A stretch of 64,000 nucleotides of DNA from Solibaculum_A intestinale (lineage in GTDB: Bacteria > Bacillota > Clostridia > Oscillospirales > Acutalibacteraceae). Under the pieces are notes generated by a model. The model searched no databases, was not told where the DNA came from, and saw only the letters and a list, made by a program, of their open reading frames with translations. This document shows positions 41,408 to 50,178 of this stretch, piece after piece (within the stretch, counting starts at the first letter, position 1; every line of letters starts with the position of its first letter). The stretch spans positions 1 through 64,000 of the forward strand of contig NZ_JBBMFD010000014.1 of assembly GCF_040096205.1 (NCBI RefSeq). The letters run 5' to 3'. A program made the position numbers and the translations under genes.

Positions 41408-41942
41408 AATTCTCACCCCACTTTCTTTTAATCATCTGTTTGGCCCGGTAGAGCTGGGATTCCACGGTTTTTTGTGCCTGGCCAGTGATGGCGGCGATCT
41501 GCGCCACGCTGCGGCCTTCCATATGCCGCAGCCGGACCACCCTGGCGTACCGTTCCGGGAGACTGTCGATCACCGTCAGGAGTTTCCGGTACTCGTCGCG
41601 AAGCTCCACATCCTCCTCAAATTCTCCGCCCGAAGGCTCATTCCCGTTCTCAGGGAATTCCGTGGTATGCTGGAGATGTCGGGTCCATTTCCGCTTAACG
41701 TCGATCGCTTTGTTGGTCGCAATGCGGCAGATCCAGGTTTTAAAGCCACGCCCCTCGTACCGGTCCAGCGACAGATACGCGTGGATAAACGCCTCCTGTG
41801 CCACATTTTCCGCTTCCATTTCATCTCGCAGGATGGAATAAGCGATGGAGTAGAGCAGGCCCTGGTACTGTTTGACGATCTCTTCAAACAGTTCTTTTTC
41901 GCCGGATAAAATCCTTGCGACCAGTTCTTCTGCATGGGCCAT
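41361..41942 (-). CDS. ECF RNA polymerase sigma factor
   Basis: A 193-aa sigma-70 family factor. Region 2 is at about residues 15-90 (YSILRDEMEAENVAQEAFIHAY and FKTWICRIATNKAID). Region 4 is at about 120-175 (LPERYARVVRLRHMEGRSVAQIA and TVESQLYRAK). ATG 41942 follows GGGAGGAAAG; longer upstream frames have no ribosome binding site. A short basic tail (about 20 aa) after region 4 is encoded by sequence that also carries the anti-sigma start. It heads a four-gene operon. Confidence 0.94.
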   Translation of the reverse strand: MAHAEELVARILSGEKELFEEIVKQYQGLLYSIAYSILRDEMEAENVAQEAFIHAYLSLDRYEGRGFKTWICRIATNKAIDVKRKWTRHLQHTTEFPENGNEPSGGEFEEDVELRDEYRKLLTVIDSLPERYARVVRLRHMEGRSVAQIAAITGQAQKTVESQLYRAKQMIKRKWGENCDEALRRGAVAAIHR

Positions 41943-41983
41943 CGGCTTTCCTCCCATCCTTTGAATTTCGTTTCCTTGGTACC

Positions 41984-42012
41984 AGTATAATAGACGCGGG
42001 CCGAAAACAAAA
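41984..42012 (-). promoter_or_regulatory. candidate promoter of the sigma-factor operon
   Basis: On the minus strand: TTTTGT (42007-42012), 17 bp, TATACT (41984-41989), about 40 bp before the sigma start. No clear ECF-type AAC motif was recognised. Confidence 0.5.
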
Positions 42013-42165
42013 CCCTGCAAAATCGCCCATGGAAATAGTCGGCAGTTTCTCCGCACGGATTCCGGCATTTTTGCAAATGTTGCACACCGTCTTCGGTATA
42101 CTCGGGACAAGCGCCGCATATTTATGGGTAGCAGTCACACAAAGAAGGAAATACTGTCACAATTG

Positions 42166-42237
42166 CACAATTCAAACGATAAAAATTCATGAGCTAAGAA
42201 AATTTTTATGAAATGCGCTAATTTTTCTTGAATTGTG
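42166..42237. repeat. nested inverted repeats upstream of the EF-G-like gene
   Basis: Outer arms CACAATTCAA (42166-42175) and its exact complement (42228-42237), and inner arms ATAAAAATT (42179-42187) and its complement (42201-42209). The right outer arm contains the -35 of the next promoter. This AT-rich region separates the divergent sigma operon from the EF-G-like gene and holds no coding sequence. Confidence 0.65.
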
Positions 42238-42256
42238 TGGGCAAATACGCTATAAT
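42228..42256 (+). promoter_or_regulatory. promoter of the EF-G-like gene
   Basis: TTGAAT (42228-42233) and TATAAT (42251-42256), 17-bp spacing, 100 bp before the start codon. Confidence 0.8.
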
Positions 42257-42355
42257 TATCCCTGTCGGTATTTTGGAACTGTGAAACATGGCGATACCGA
42301 AATGGCAAAGATGCCAAGTTCGTGCAAATAAGTACATCGGAAGGGGAATCTTACC

Positions 42356-44419
42356 TTGAAACAGTATTCGGCCAAAGACATTCGTAATGTTGTTCTTACG
42401 GGACATGGCGACTCAGGAAAGACCTCTCTGGCAGAGGCCATGTTGTTTCTCGCAGGAGCGACGGACCGCCTGGGCAAGGTAGCCGACGGCAATACCGTGT
42501 GCGACTTTGACCCGGAGGAAATCAAACGCAAAACTTCCGTTTCCACGGCGGTCGCGCCGCTGGAATGGTTGAATAAAAAGATCAATGTGATCGACACGCC
42601 CGGCCTGTTCGACTTTGCAGGCGGCCTGTGCGAGGGAATCCGCGCGGCAGAGCTGGCAGTGATCGTGGTATCCGGCAAGACCGGCGCATCCGTTGGCGCG
42701 GAAAAAGGATACAAGGCGGCGGAGAAGCGCGGTATCCCGAAATACTTCTTCATCAGCCGTCTCGACGAAGAGAACAGCGATTTTTTCAAAAGCTACCAGT
42801 CCCTCAAGGACGCGTTCGGTGTGACGGTCTGCCCGATTATTATGCCCCATGTGGAAAACGGCAAGATCGACTGCTTTGTGGATCTTTTGAAGCTCAAGGC
42901 CTATTCCTGCAGCGGCGGCAAACGGCATGAGGTCCCCATGCCCGACGTGGATGACCGCTTAAGCGAAATGCGCGATGCCATAGCGGAAGCCGTGGCACAG
43001 ACCAGCGAAGAATTGATGGAAAAGTATTTCAGCGGCGAGGAGTTTACCTCCGAGGAGCTGATTGCTGGGGTTTCCTCCGGTGTGCGCAACGGGGAAATTA
43101 CCCCGGTGTTGGGCGGTTCCGCATCCACTCTCGACGGCGTTGGTCTTTTGATGGATAACATTGTGTCCCTGGCTCCCTCGGCAGAGGAAGCGGCGGGCGA
43201 GATGGGGGAGACCCCTTCCGGCGACGCAGTGGAGCTGAAAGTGAACGAGAGCGAGCCCACCGCCGCGATTGTTTTCAAAACAGTGGCCGATCCCTTCGTG
43301 GGCAAGCTTTCCTATTTTAAAGTGATCTCTGGCAAGATGACGCCGGAAACCCAGATGGTCAATTCCCGTACCGGGGCTACTGAGAAAATCGGCAAGCTGT
43401 TGACCATCCGAGGCAAAAAGCAGGAGGATACGCCTTGCGTGGTAGCTGGAGATATCGGCGCAGTGGCGAAGCTTACCTCTGCCAACACCGGCGATACCTT
43501 GGCGGCTGTGTCCCGTCCGGTTACTTTGGCGGGAATCGACTTCCCGGCACCCAGCCTTTCCAAGGCGGTCACGCCCAAGGCAAAGGGCGATGAGGAAAAG
43601 ATTGCGGCGGGTTTGGCAAGACTCAAGGAAGAAGACCCCACCATCCGGGTGGAAAACAATATCGAGACCCATCAGATGATTCTAAGCGGCCTGGGCGAGC
43701 AGCATCTGGACGTGATTGTTTCCAAGCTCAAGCAGAAGTTTGGTGTGGACGTGGAGCTTTCCGCACCTAAGATTGCCTACCGGGAAACCATCCGCAAGAA
43801 GGTGAAGGTCCAGGGCCGGCATAAGAAGCAATCGGGCGGCCACGGCCAGTTCGGCGACGTGTGGATCGAGTTCGAACCCTGCGATGGGGATGATCTGGTG
43901 TTTGAAGAAAAGGTGTTCGGCGGCGCGGTGCCCAAGAACTTCTTCCCGGCGGTGGAAAAGGGTCTACGTGACTGTGTACAGGCAGGCGTGCTGGCGGGCT
44001 ATCCCATGGTGGGCCTGAAGGCCACATTGGTGGACGGCTCCTACCACCCAGTGGACTCTTCAGAAATGTCCTTTAAAATGGCGGCCAGCCTCGCTTACAA
44101 GGCGGGTATCCCTCAGGCGGGCCCGGTTCTCCTCGAACCCATCGGCAGCCTGAAGGTGTACGTGCCGGAGGCGAAGATGGGCGACATCATCGGGGAAGTC
44201 AACAAGCGCCGCGGCCGCGTGTTGGGTATGGATGCGGGTCCGGACGGTTTGCAGGAAGTCAGCGCCGAGGTGCCGGTGGCGGAAATGGCGGACTTTACCA
44301 CCTATCTGCGCCAGGTGGCCCATGGCCGCGGGCATTTTACCTTGACCTTTGAGCGTTACGAGGAAGCGCCTCCCTTTGTGGCCCAGAAGGTCATTGAGGA
44401 AGCAAAGAAAGCCGAATAA
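42356..44419 (+). CDS. elongation factor G-like translational GTPase (EF-G paralogue)
   Basis: A 687-aa protein with all EF-G domains: GTPase domain (about 1-265), beta-barrel domain II, domains III-V with RETIRKKVKVQGRHKKQSGGHGQFGDVWIEF and a C-terminal EVNKRRGRVLGMD. The P-loop is GHGDSGKTS (residues 16-24) and the G3 motif DTPG is intact. The G4 motif, NKxD in canonical EF-G, reads SRLD here. It starts at TTG after AAGGGG. It is distinct from the housekeeping fusA, is monocistronic and is not next to rpsL/rpsG. It probably belongs to the EF-G-like paralogues of unknown role. Confidence 0.9.
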   Translation: MKQYSAKDIRNVVLTGHGDSGKTSLAEAMLFLAGATDRLGKVADGNTVCDFDPEEIKRKTSVSTAVAPLEWLNKKINVIDTPGLFDFAGGLCEGIRAAELAVIVVSGKTGASVGAEKGYKAAEKRGIPKYFFISRLDEENSDFFKSYQSLKDAFGVTVCPIIMPHVENGKIDCFVDLLKLKAYSCSGGKRHEVPMPDVDDRLSEMRDAIAEAVAQTSEELMEKYFSGEEFTSEELIAGVSSGVRNGEITPVLGGSASTLDGVGLLMDNIVSLAPSAEEAAGEMGETPSGDAVELKVNESEPTAAIVFKTVADPFVGKLSYFKVISGKMTPETQMVNSRTGATEKIGKLLTIRGKKQEDTPCVVAGDIGAVAKLTSANTGDTLAAVSRPVTLAGIDFPAPSLSKAVTPKAKGDEEKIAAGLARLKEEDPTIRVENNIETHQMILSGLGEQHLDVIVSKLKQKFGVDVELSAPKIAYRETIRKKVKVQGRHKKQSGGHGQFGDVWIEFEPCDGDDLVFEEKVFGGAVPKNFFPAVEKGLRDCVQAGVLAGYPMVGLKATLVDGSYHPVDSSEMSFKMAASLAYKAGIPQAGPVLLEPIGSLKVYVPEAKMGDIIGEVNKRRGRVLGMDAGPDGLQEVSAEVPVAEMADFTTYLRQVAHGRGHFTLTFERYEEAPPFVAQKVIEEAKKAE

Positions 44420-44440
44420 ACGTACAGAATAAAAAGAAAT

Positions 44441-44474
44441 CAGCCCTGTCTGTTTCCGGACAGGGCTGGTTTTT
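44441..44474 (+). terminator. terminator of the EF-G-like gene
   Basis: 10-bp stem CAGCCCTGTC (44441-44450) with 44459-44468, then GTTTTTG. Confidence 0.9.
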
Positions 44475-44578
44475 GTGTTTCTCAGAGGCAGCATGGGCGC
44501 TGGGAACGCGCACATACATCAGCTATGGGAGGATGCCTTACCGGGAACAGAAGAATTCCCGCCCAGCCGCACCTTTCT

Positions 44579-45175
44579 TTAAGAGGACGTGGAAGAAGCC
44601 GATTGGGAGGGGAGGGGAGCGGAGGATTCCGGAAGGGCGGACGGGGTGTAGGGGTATGGTCGCGCATAGGGACCTCTTTCCGTAGGATCTGGCGCATAGG
44701 TGAGCGAGCCGTGCTCGGCTACATAATAGTAGATCTCCTCCATCAGCGCATACATGCGATTCAGATCGTCTACAGAATATCCGCCGGTGATACATGGCTT
44801 ATCATATCCATCAAAGCAGGAAAAGCCCGTATCCAAGGTATAGCGAATGCGCCCGCCGCCTTTCACAGTAAACTCCAGAGAGTAGCTCCAGCCTCCGACA
44901 CGGTGCAAGGGCGATCTGGAACGTCTGTGAAAACGAAAGGTATCCAATTCCTCAAGAACCTGAGCGATGTATGCGGTATCAGGGGTTTCATATCGCGCAT
45001 AGAGCCAAGCGTCAATTTCCATGGATTCAATTTCCTCTGCTTTGAGAGAAATCGCGTCGGAAAAGCCGATGTTTGCATAGAGGGCGTAATCCACCGCGTA
45101 CCAGATTCCGCCCGCCAAGAGCACCAGCAAAAGAAAAAGAGGGAACCGATGTGGTTTCCAAGACCATTTTATCAT
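44579..45175 (-). CDS. hypothetical membrane-anchored protein
   Basis: Not recognised. A 198-aa protein with a basic N-terminus, one membrane helix (about residues 12-32), an extracytoplasmic domain of about 135 residues with a GGWSYSLEFTVKGGGRIRY beta-hairpin and a central CFDGYDKPC pair that could form a disulfide, and a Pro/Ser-rich tail. It is a single gene convergent with the EF-G-like gene. Base composition resembles its neighbours. Confidence 0.65.
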   Translation of the reverse strand: MIKWSWKPHRFPLFLLLVLLAGGIWYAVDYALYANIGFSDAISLKAEEIESMEIDAWLYARYETPDTAYIAQVLEELDTFRFHRRSRSPLHRVGGWSYSLEFTVKGGGRIRYTLDTGFSCFDGYDKPCITGGYSVDDLNRMYALMEEIYYYVAEHGSLTYAPDPTERGPYARPYPYTPSALPESSAPLPSQSASSTSS

Positions 45176-45303
45176 AGCATAGACTCCTTCTGATTCCTCT
45201 GCGTTGCTATCTTAGAAAATCAGGCGATCTTTCCCTTGTCATGAAAACTATTATTCACATCCAGTCTATCAGATAACAGACGCAAAAACAACGTGATTTT
45301 AAC

Positions 45304-45337
45304 AAAACAGCCTGCCTATAAAAAGGCAGGCTGTTTT
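45304..45337. terminator. bidirectional terminator after the thioesterase gene
   Basis: 13-bp perfect stem AAAACAGCCTGCC (45304-45316) with 45325-45337, abutting the thioesterase stop on the minus strand. Confidence 0.9.
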
Positions 45338-45339
45338 TA

Positions 45340-46107
45340 TTATTTGCTTTCCTCCACCGTGCAGCGCCCCTCAAAGCAAATGCCCCGCTGGGTCACGCCG
45401 CGAAACAGGAAGGCGTTTTCTCCGCTCTCGTCCGCCCCCGCGTGGATGGCGATTTCTTCGCCTTCCAAGGCTTCCTTGAGAAAGGAAATCTGATACCCGG
45501 TCAAAACCCGCCCGTCCATGCTGCCGGGAATAAAATCGGTCAGCAGGTCCGCGTAAACGGTGTTGTTAAGATGGCCGTTGTAATCGGTATCCGAATAGCG
45601 CACAGTGCGCACGCCCACCTGCGGCAGCCCGTCTGGGAGGATGAGCTTGCCCGGGTCGGATGCGCCCACGCTTTCGAGCGGCTGCATGTGAATGTCGTAC
45701 TTTTCGAAGAATACCTTTGGCCGAAGCACCCGGTGGGTATGTGGGTCGATCATCGCAAAGGTCGTCACCGATTCCACCGCTGTCTCTCCCTTCGCATCCG
45801 TGAAGCGGTAGCAGCGGATGAACTGAGCCCCTTTGTTTTCCCGGTGCCAGGTGGTCAGGGAAAACCGTTCCTCCAGCGTAAGCGGACGATAAATTTTGCA
45901 GCTGGTACGGGACAGAACAAACACCAGCCCGTTGTCATAAAGCTGGGCGTAGGACATGTTCCCGCCTGACAGATGCAGCTCTCCCACCTCCTGCTGGTAC
46001 TTGAGGATGGAAGAGGGCTTTAAGTGCCGGTGCTGGTCCCCGTCAAAGGTTCCCACGTGCCCGGGCATGGTATATTGAGGCGGATATCCGCCGACAAATT
46101 CGCTCAC
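45340..46107 (-). CDS. acyl-ACP thioesterase
   Basis: A 255-aa double hot-dog fold thioesterase of the FatA/FatB-like family. It hydrolyses acyl-ACP to free fatty acids. The second hot-dog has the catalytic region SDTDYNGHLNNTVYADLL, matching the Asp-x-Asn-x-His-x-Asn pattern. No signal peptide is present. Its start overlaps the stop of the Clp ATPase gene by 4 bp, an unusual coupling of lipid metabolism to protein quality control. Confidence 0.93.
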   Translation of the reverse strand: MSEFVGGYPPQYTMPGHVGTFDGDQHRHLKPSSILKYQQEVGELHLSGGNMSYAQLYDNGLVFVLSRTSCKIYRPLTLEERFSLTTWHRENKGAQFIRCYRFTDAKGETAVESVTTFAMIDPHTHRVLRPKVFFEKYDIHMQPLESVGASDPGKLILPDGLPQVGVRTVRYSDTDYNGHLNNTVYADLLTDFIPGSMDGRVLTGYQISFLKEALEGEEIAIHAGADESGENAFLFRGVTQRGICFEGRCTVEESK

Positions 46108-48422
46108 AGAGAATCCCCTCCTGATTCAGCCGTTACCGAGACATGCTCTCCCTTTGCCTGCAGCTTGAGCACACTGGGTGGATTGTCGCACTGGTTCACC
46201 AGAATGGTGGCAATGCGATCCTCCACCTCCCGGCGGATGATGCTGCGCAGGTCCCGAGCGCCATGCTTGCCGTGCCCCGCCAGTTTCGCCAGCAGCGCGG
46301 TGACCGCCTCGTCCCAGGAAATAGAGATCCCCTTTTCATCCACGGCCTCTTTGAGCTCGCCCAGCATCAGCTCTGCGATCTTTTTCAGGTCCTCCGCGTC
46401 CAAGGGCCGGAACACTACGATTTCGTCCACCCGGCTCATAAATTCAGGGCGCAAGAAGTCGGACAGGGCTTTGAGCGCCCGGTCCCGGCTGGCGTCGTAG
46501 GCGGACTTGGCGAAGCCCAGCGCGTTGGTATCCCGGCTGCCGGCGTTAGAGGTCATGACAATGACCGTATTTTCAAAATTCACCGTCCGGCCATGGGCGT
46601 CGGTCACCTTACCCTCGTCGAGAATTTGCAGCAGAATGTTCATCACATCCGGATGCGCCTTCTCGATTTCGTCGAACAGCAGCACCGAATAGGGCTTGCG
46701 GCGGACCTTCTCGGTCAGCTGCCCCGCCTCGTCGTACCCCACATAGCCAGGAGGAGAACCGATGATGCGGGAAACCGAATGCTTTTCCATGAATTCGGAC
46801 ATGTCCAGACGGATGAGCGTCTCCGGCGTATCGAAGAGCTCGGCCGCCAGCACCTTCACCAATTCCGTTTTGCCCACGCCGGTGGGGCCAACGAAAATGA
46901 AGGAAGCCGGCCGGCGGCGTGTACTGATCTGCACACGGCTACGGCGCACGGCAGCCGCCACGGCGGACACCGCTTCCGACTGGCCGATGATTTTCTTGCC
47001 GAGTGCCTCCTCTAAGTGAGACAGCCGTTTAAGCTCCGACTGCTCTACCCGAGCGGCGGGAATCCCCGTCCACAGCTCCACGACCTTGGCAAGGTCGCCC
47101 TTGGTCACAGCATTGCCAAGCGCCGTCGGCGCCAGCTCGTCGATTTTCGTCTGAAGTTGGGCGATTTGGGCCCGCACCGAGGCGAGAGTCTCGTAATCGG
47201 TAAATTCCGGGTCCTCCGCCATGCTTTCTTCCCGCTCGCTCAGCTCCTTGGCCCGTTCCACCGCCTTGTCGTACTCTAGAATCACGGTATTGCGCAAAGA
47301 AGCATGGGCGCAGGCTTCGTCCAACAGGTCGATGGCCTTGTCAGGCAAAAAGCGGTCGGTAATGTACCGTTCCGAAAGGGAAACGGCGGTGGCAAGAAGC
47401 GAATCCGGAATGGAAACCCGGTGGTAGGCTTCATAATAGTGCTTGATGCCCTTGAGCATCTCCACCGTTTCCTTTATCGAAGGTTCCTCCACCGTCACCG
47501 GCTGGAACCGGCGTTCCAAGGCGGAATCCTTCTCGATATACTTGCGGTATTCGGTAAAGGTAGTGGCGCCGATTACCTGGATCTCTCCCCGGGACAAGGC
47601 GGGCTTTAAGATGTTCGCCGCATTCATGGAGCCTTCCGCGTCGCCGGTACCCACCAGGTTATGCACCTCGTCAATGAATAAGATTACGTTGCCGTCGGCC
47701 TTTACTTCGTCGATCAGGCCTTTGATGCGGCTTTCAAACTGGCCGCGAAACTGGGTCCCCGCCACCAGAGCCGTCAGGTCCAGCAGGTGGATTTCCTTTT
47801 TCGCCAGCCGCATGGGCACATCCCCTGCCGCAATACGAAGCGCCAGGCCCTCGGCAATGGCGGTTTTGCCCACACCCGGCTCACCGATCAGGCAAGGGTT
47901 GTTTTTCGTGCGGCGGGAAAGAATCTGAATGACCCGGTAAATCTGCTGGTCCCGGCCGATGATGGCGTCGAGCTCTGAGCGCTTGGCCTTCTCGGTGAGG
48001 TTGGTGCAGTACATGTCCAAATACTTGCGCTTTTTGCCGTTCTTTTCCTTTGACCGGCGTCCCCGCTTGGGTGCCGACTCCTCCTCGCCGTCTACTTCCC
48101 CGACCACATGCTCCAACTCTTCCTCTTCCGACCCGGGCTGGGCGCCGAAGAGGTTTTGCAAAAACGGATAGGTAGCTGCTCCGCCCGGCTCAAAGTTTTC
48201 ATCGTCCGGGTCGCCTGCGGCACTAATCATGTCCGTCATCTGTTCGCTTAGATTCTCAATATCGGAGTCGCTGACTCCCATCTTGTTCATCAGGTCGTTG
48301 ACCGGCTTGATACCCAGTTCCTTTGCGCACACCAGGCAGAGGCCTTCGTTATAGCTTTTGTCGCCTTCCATGCGGGTGATGAACACAACCGCCATGCGTT
48401 TTTTGCATCTGCTGCACATCAT
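46104..48422 (-). CDS. ClpC-like AAA+ unfoldase with N-terminal zinc finger
   Basis: A 772-aa HSP100 ATPase. The N-terminus carries a CxxC-x22-CxxC zinc site (Cys3, Cys6, Cys29, Cys32), like McsA/UvrB-associated proteins, instead of the double Clp_N domain. An acidic then basic linker (about 70-130) leads to AAA domain one with GEPGVGKTA and FIDEVHNL, a middle coiled-coil region, and AAA domain two with GPTGVGKTE and LLFDEIEKAHPDV. NALGFAKS supplies an LGF loop consistent with ClpP binding. The ATG at 48422 is 9 nt after AGGGGGG. No CtsR or McsB gene is adjacent. Confidence 0.92.
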   Translation of the reverse strand: MMCSRCKKRMAVVFITRMEGDKSYNEGLCLVCAKELGIKPVNDLMNKMGVSDSDIENLSEQMTDMISAAGDPDDENFEPGGAATYPFLQNLFGAQPGSEEEELEHVVGEVDGEEESAPKRGRRSKEKNGKKRKYLDMYCTNLTEKAKRSELDAIIGRDQQIYRVIQILSRRTKNNPCLIGEPGVGKTAIAEGLALRIAAGDVPMRLAKKEIHLLDLTALVAGTQFRGQFESRIKGLIDEVKADGNVILFIDEVHNLVGTGDAEGSMNAANILKPALSRGEIQVIGATTFTEYRKYIEKDSALERRFQPVTVEEPSIKETVEMLKGIKHYYEAYHRVSIPDSLLATAVSLSERYITDRFLPDKAIDLLDEACAHASLRNTVILEYDKAVERAKELSEREESMAEDPEFTDYETLASVRAQIAQLQTKIDELAPTALGNAVTKGDLAKVVELWTGIPAARVEQSELKRLSHLEEALGKKIIGQSEAVSAVAAAVRRSRVQISTRRRPASFIFVGPTGVGKTELVKVLAAELFDTPETLIRLDMSEFMEKHSVSRIIGSPPGYVGYDEAGQLTEKVRRKPYSVLLFDEIEKAHPDVMNILLQILDEGKVTDAHGRTVNFENTVIVMTSNAGSRDTNALGFAKSAYDASRDRALKALSDFLRPEFMSRVDEIVVFRPLDAEDLKKIAELMLGELKEAVDEKGISISWDEAVTALLAKLAGHGKHGARDLRSIIRREVEDRIATILVNQCDNPPSVLKLQAKGEHVSVTAESGGDSL

Positions 48423-48563
48423 GATTGATTACCCCCCTGCATCCCAATGGGACGCGGTACAAATATAGGGAACATCGCCCAACTCGTCCGAGTTTTGCGT
48501 ATCCGTTTGCGAAAGAAAAGGGGCCCGGCCACATTTGTTACAGGCCGCGCCGCCTTTGAACCG

Positions 48564-49136
48564 TTATTTTTTTGGCGTTGCCTTGAGCAGTTGAAAGAAG
48601 AGCATGGCATACCGGATCAAGGCGAACACCATGAACGCCGCTACGATTGCCACCAGAATGGTGATGGCCAAATCGTTCATAGCCGGGATAAAAACAATGA
48701 CCAGCATCACCGCGTAGAACACCATGGTCGCCACCTTGCCGAACCACAACGCCGCGGTAGGCCGTGCGCCCCGGCGCAGAAGCACCAGGCTGCCGATGCC
48801 CATGAGGATTTCCTTTGCAAGGAAGATCAGCACCAGAGGGATCAAAAATTTATTCTGCTGATGCATGATCGCGATGCAGATGACCACCGTCGCCTGAGTA
48901 AGCTTGTCGGCAATGGGGTCAAGAATCTGCCCGAGCTGGGTGATTTGATTGAAATGCCGGGCAATATAGCCGTCGAGCATGTCGGTAGCGCCGGAGATGA
49001 GAAGCACCACGCCCGCGGAAATCCCGTAGTCCACCGCCGAACGTTCTAGGTACAGATAGATAAACAGCGGGATCAGCAAAATCCGGAACACCGACAGCAG
49101 GTTCGGGATAGTCAAATTCTTTTTAAAGTAAGACAT
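48564..49136 (-). CDS. pgsA: CDP-diacylglycerol--glycerol-3-phosphate 3-phosphatidyltransferase
   Basis: A 190-aa membrane enzyme that makes phosphatidylglycerol phosphate. It has the CDP-alcohol phosphotransferase signature DGYIAR-x8-G-x3-D-x3-D (as DGYIARHFNQITQLGQILD, then PIAD) near residue 55, and about five or six helices. The start at MSYFKKN is favoured because the first in-frame Met upstream touches the ribosome binding site. It lies between a CvpA-like gene and the Clp ATPase on the same strand. Confidence 0.94.
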   Translation of the reverse strand: MSYFKKNLTIPNLLSVFRILLIPLFIYLYLERSAVDYGISAGVVLLISGATDMLDGYIARHFNQITQLGQILDPIADKLTQATVVICIAIMHQQNKFLIPLVLIFLAKEILMGIGSLVLLRRGARPTAALWFGKVATMVFYAVMLVIVFIPAMNDLAITILVAIVAAFMVFALIRYAMLFFQLLKATPKK

Positions 49137-49190
49137 ATCGGATATCATTCCTTCCGAAGAGCAATTCATTCTGTTTGCCGATTCGTTCTT

Positions 49191-49922
49191 TTAAACAGCC
49201 GCGAACAGCCCTTCGGTAAACTGCAACAGAATGTTGTGATCGAGGACAAAGCGGAACAGGTAAGAGCTTTCGATGGTCTGGGTATTCAGGAAGGGGATGG
49301 TGTCTCCCCACAAGGTTATGGCAAACCAGCACAGCGCCGTGACACACAGCGCCATAATGGCGGCGTTTAGTAGCCCCAAGACTCCGCCCAAAAACCGGTT
49401 GACGCCCCGCACAATCGGAATGTTGACCACCAGGTTGGCCGTACGGGATAAAAGCCGGATGAGAAACCAGCCCAAAATCAGGAATACCAAAAGCAGGATA
49501 CCGCGCAGCATGAGGATGACCACCGGTTTTACCACCGTGTCCACAATGGCTGCCGCCGCCGCGGCGCTTTGCCCGGCGATGGACTCCTGAATCTGCGGCG
49601 CCAAATCCTGCACCGAATAGCCAAAACTTTCGATGAGCGAGGAAAGGAAGCCAGGAAGGCCCGCAACCGCCTGCCCGATGATGTCCTCCAATTCGGTGGA
49701 GGAAACGGTGGCCAGCTGTACCTGTACCCGGTCTACCAAGGCGTTACGCAAGCCTGCGTCAAACAGCCAGTCCGCCGCCGCGAAGGAAAGAAACACCGCC
49801 GCGAAGAATACCGCAATGTTCCCCACCGTGCGGATAAAAATAGAGGTAAATCCCCGCCTTGCCGCCGACCAAATGAGCAAAAACGCCAGCGCAACGAGAA
49901 TCAGATCGAGAAAAAGTCCCAT
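49191..49922 (-). CDS. CvpA family membrane protein
   Basis: A 243-aa protein with four helices. It begins MGLFLDLILVALAFLLIWSAARRGF, the CvpA opening, and has RLLSRTANLVVNIPIVRGVNRFLGGVLGLLNAAIMAL (in short segments) near its end. Compared with usual CvpA proteins (about 160-200 aa) it carries an extra extracytoplasmic segment (about residues 60-130). The function is uncertain in Firmicutes. The ribosome binding site (AAAGGGG) lies 13 nt from the ATG, a long spacing, so the start is tentative. Confidence 0.8.
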   Translation of the reverse strand: MGLFLDLILVALAFLLIWSAARRGFTSIFIRTVGNIAVFFAAVFLSFAAADWLFDAGLRNALVDRVQVQLATVSSTELEDIIGQAVAGLPGFLSSLIESFGYSVQDLAPQIQESIAGQSAAAAAAIVDTVVKPVVILMLRGILLLVFLILGWFLIRLLSRTANLVVNIPIVRGVNRFLGGVLGLLNAAIMALCVTALCWFAITLWGDTIPFLNTQTIESSYLFRFVLDHNILLQFTEGLFAAV

Positions 49923-50130
49923 ATCAAAAAACAGGCCCCTTTCAGGCAAAATGAGAAGTACACTTGCTTTTCTTAGACGTAGCAAAAAAGAAAAACACTG
50001 CTGATTAAAACCAACCATCGGTTTTTCCCAAAACTGCCATAGGCGTAACAAATATACTATAGCACAATCGCCGCCGTATTTACAAGCATATGCTGCATTT
50101 TGCCCCAAAATGTTGTAGCCTATCCCATAC

Positions 50131-50164
50131 GAAAACCGGCATGCAGCCGATAGGCCGCATGCCG
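50131..50164 (-). terminator. possible terminator of the heat-shock operon
   Basis: CGGCATGC (50137-50144) with GCATGCCG (50157-50164) and an inner GCC/GGC pairing. On the minus strand it is followed by GTTTTC. The T run is short, so confidence is moderate. Confidence 0.55.
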
Positions 50165-50178
50165 CACGAAGCTTCCCC

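Noticed and set aside
42002..42119. Longer start for the ECF sigma factor
   Set aside because: The extra residues lie upstream of the promoter-like TATACT, lack a site and precede the conserved region 2 by an unusual distance.
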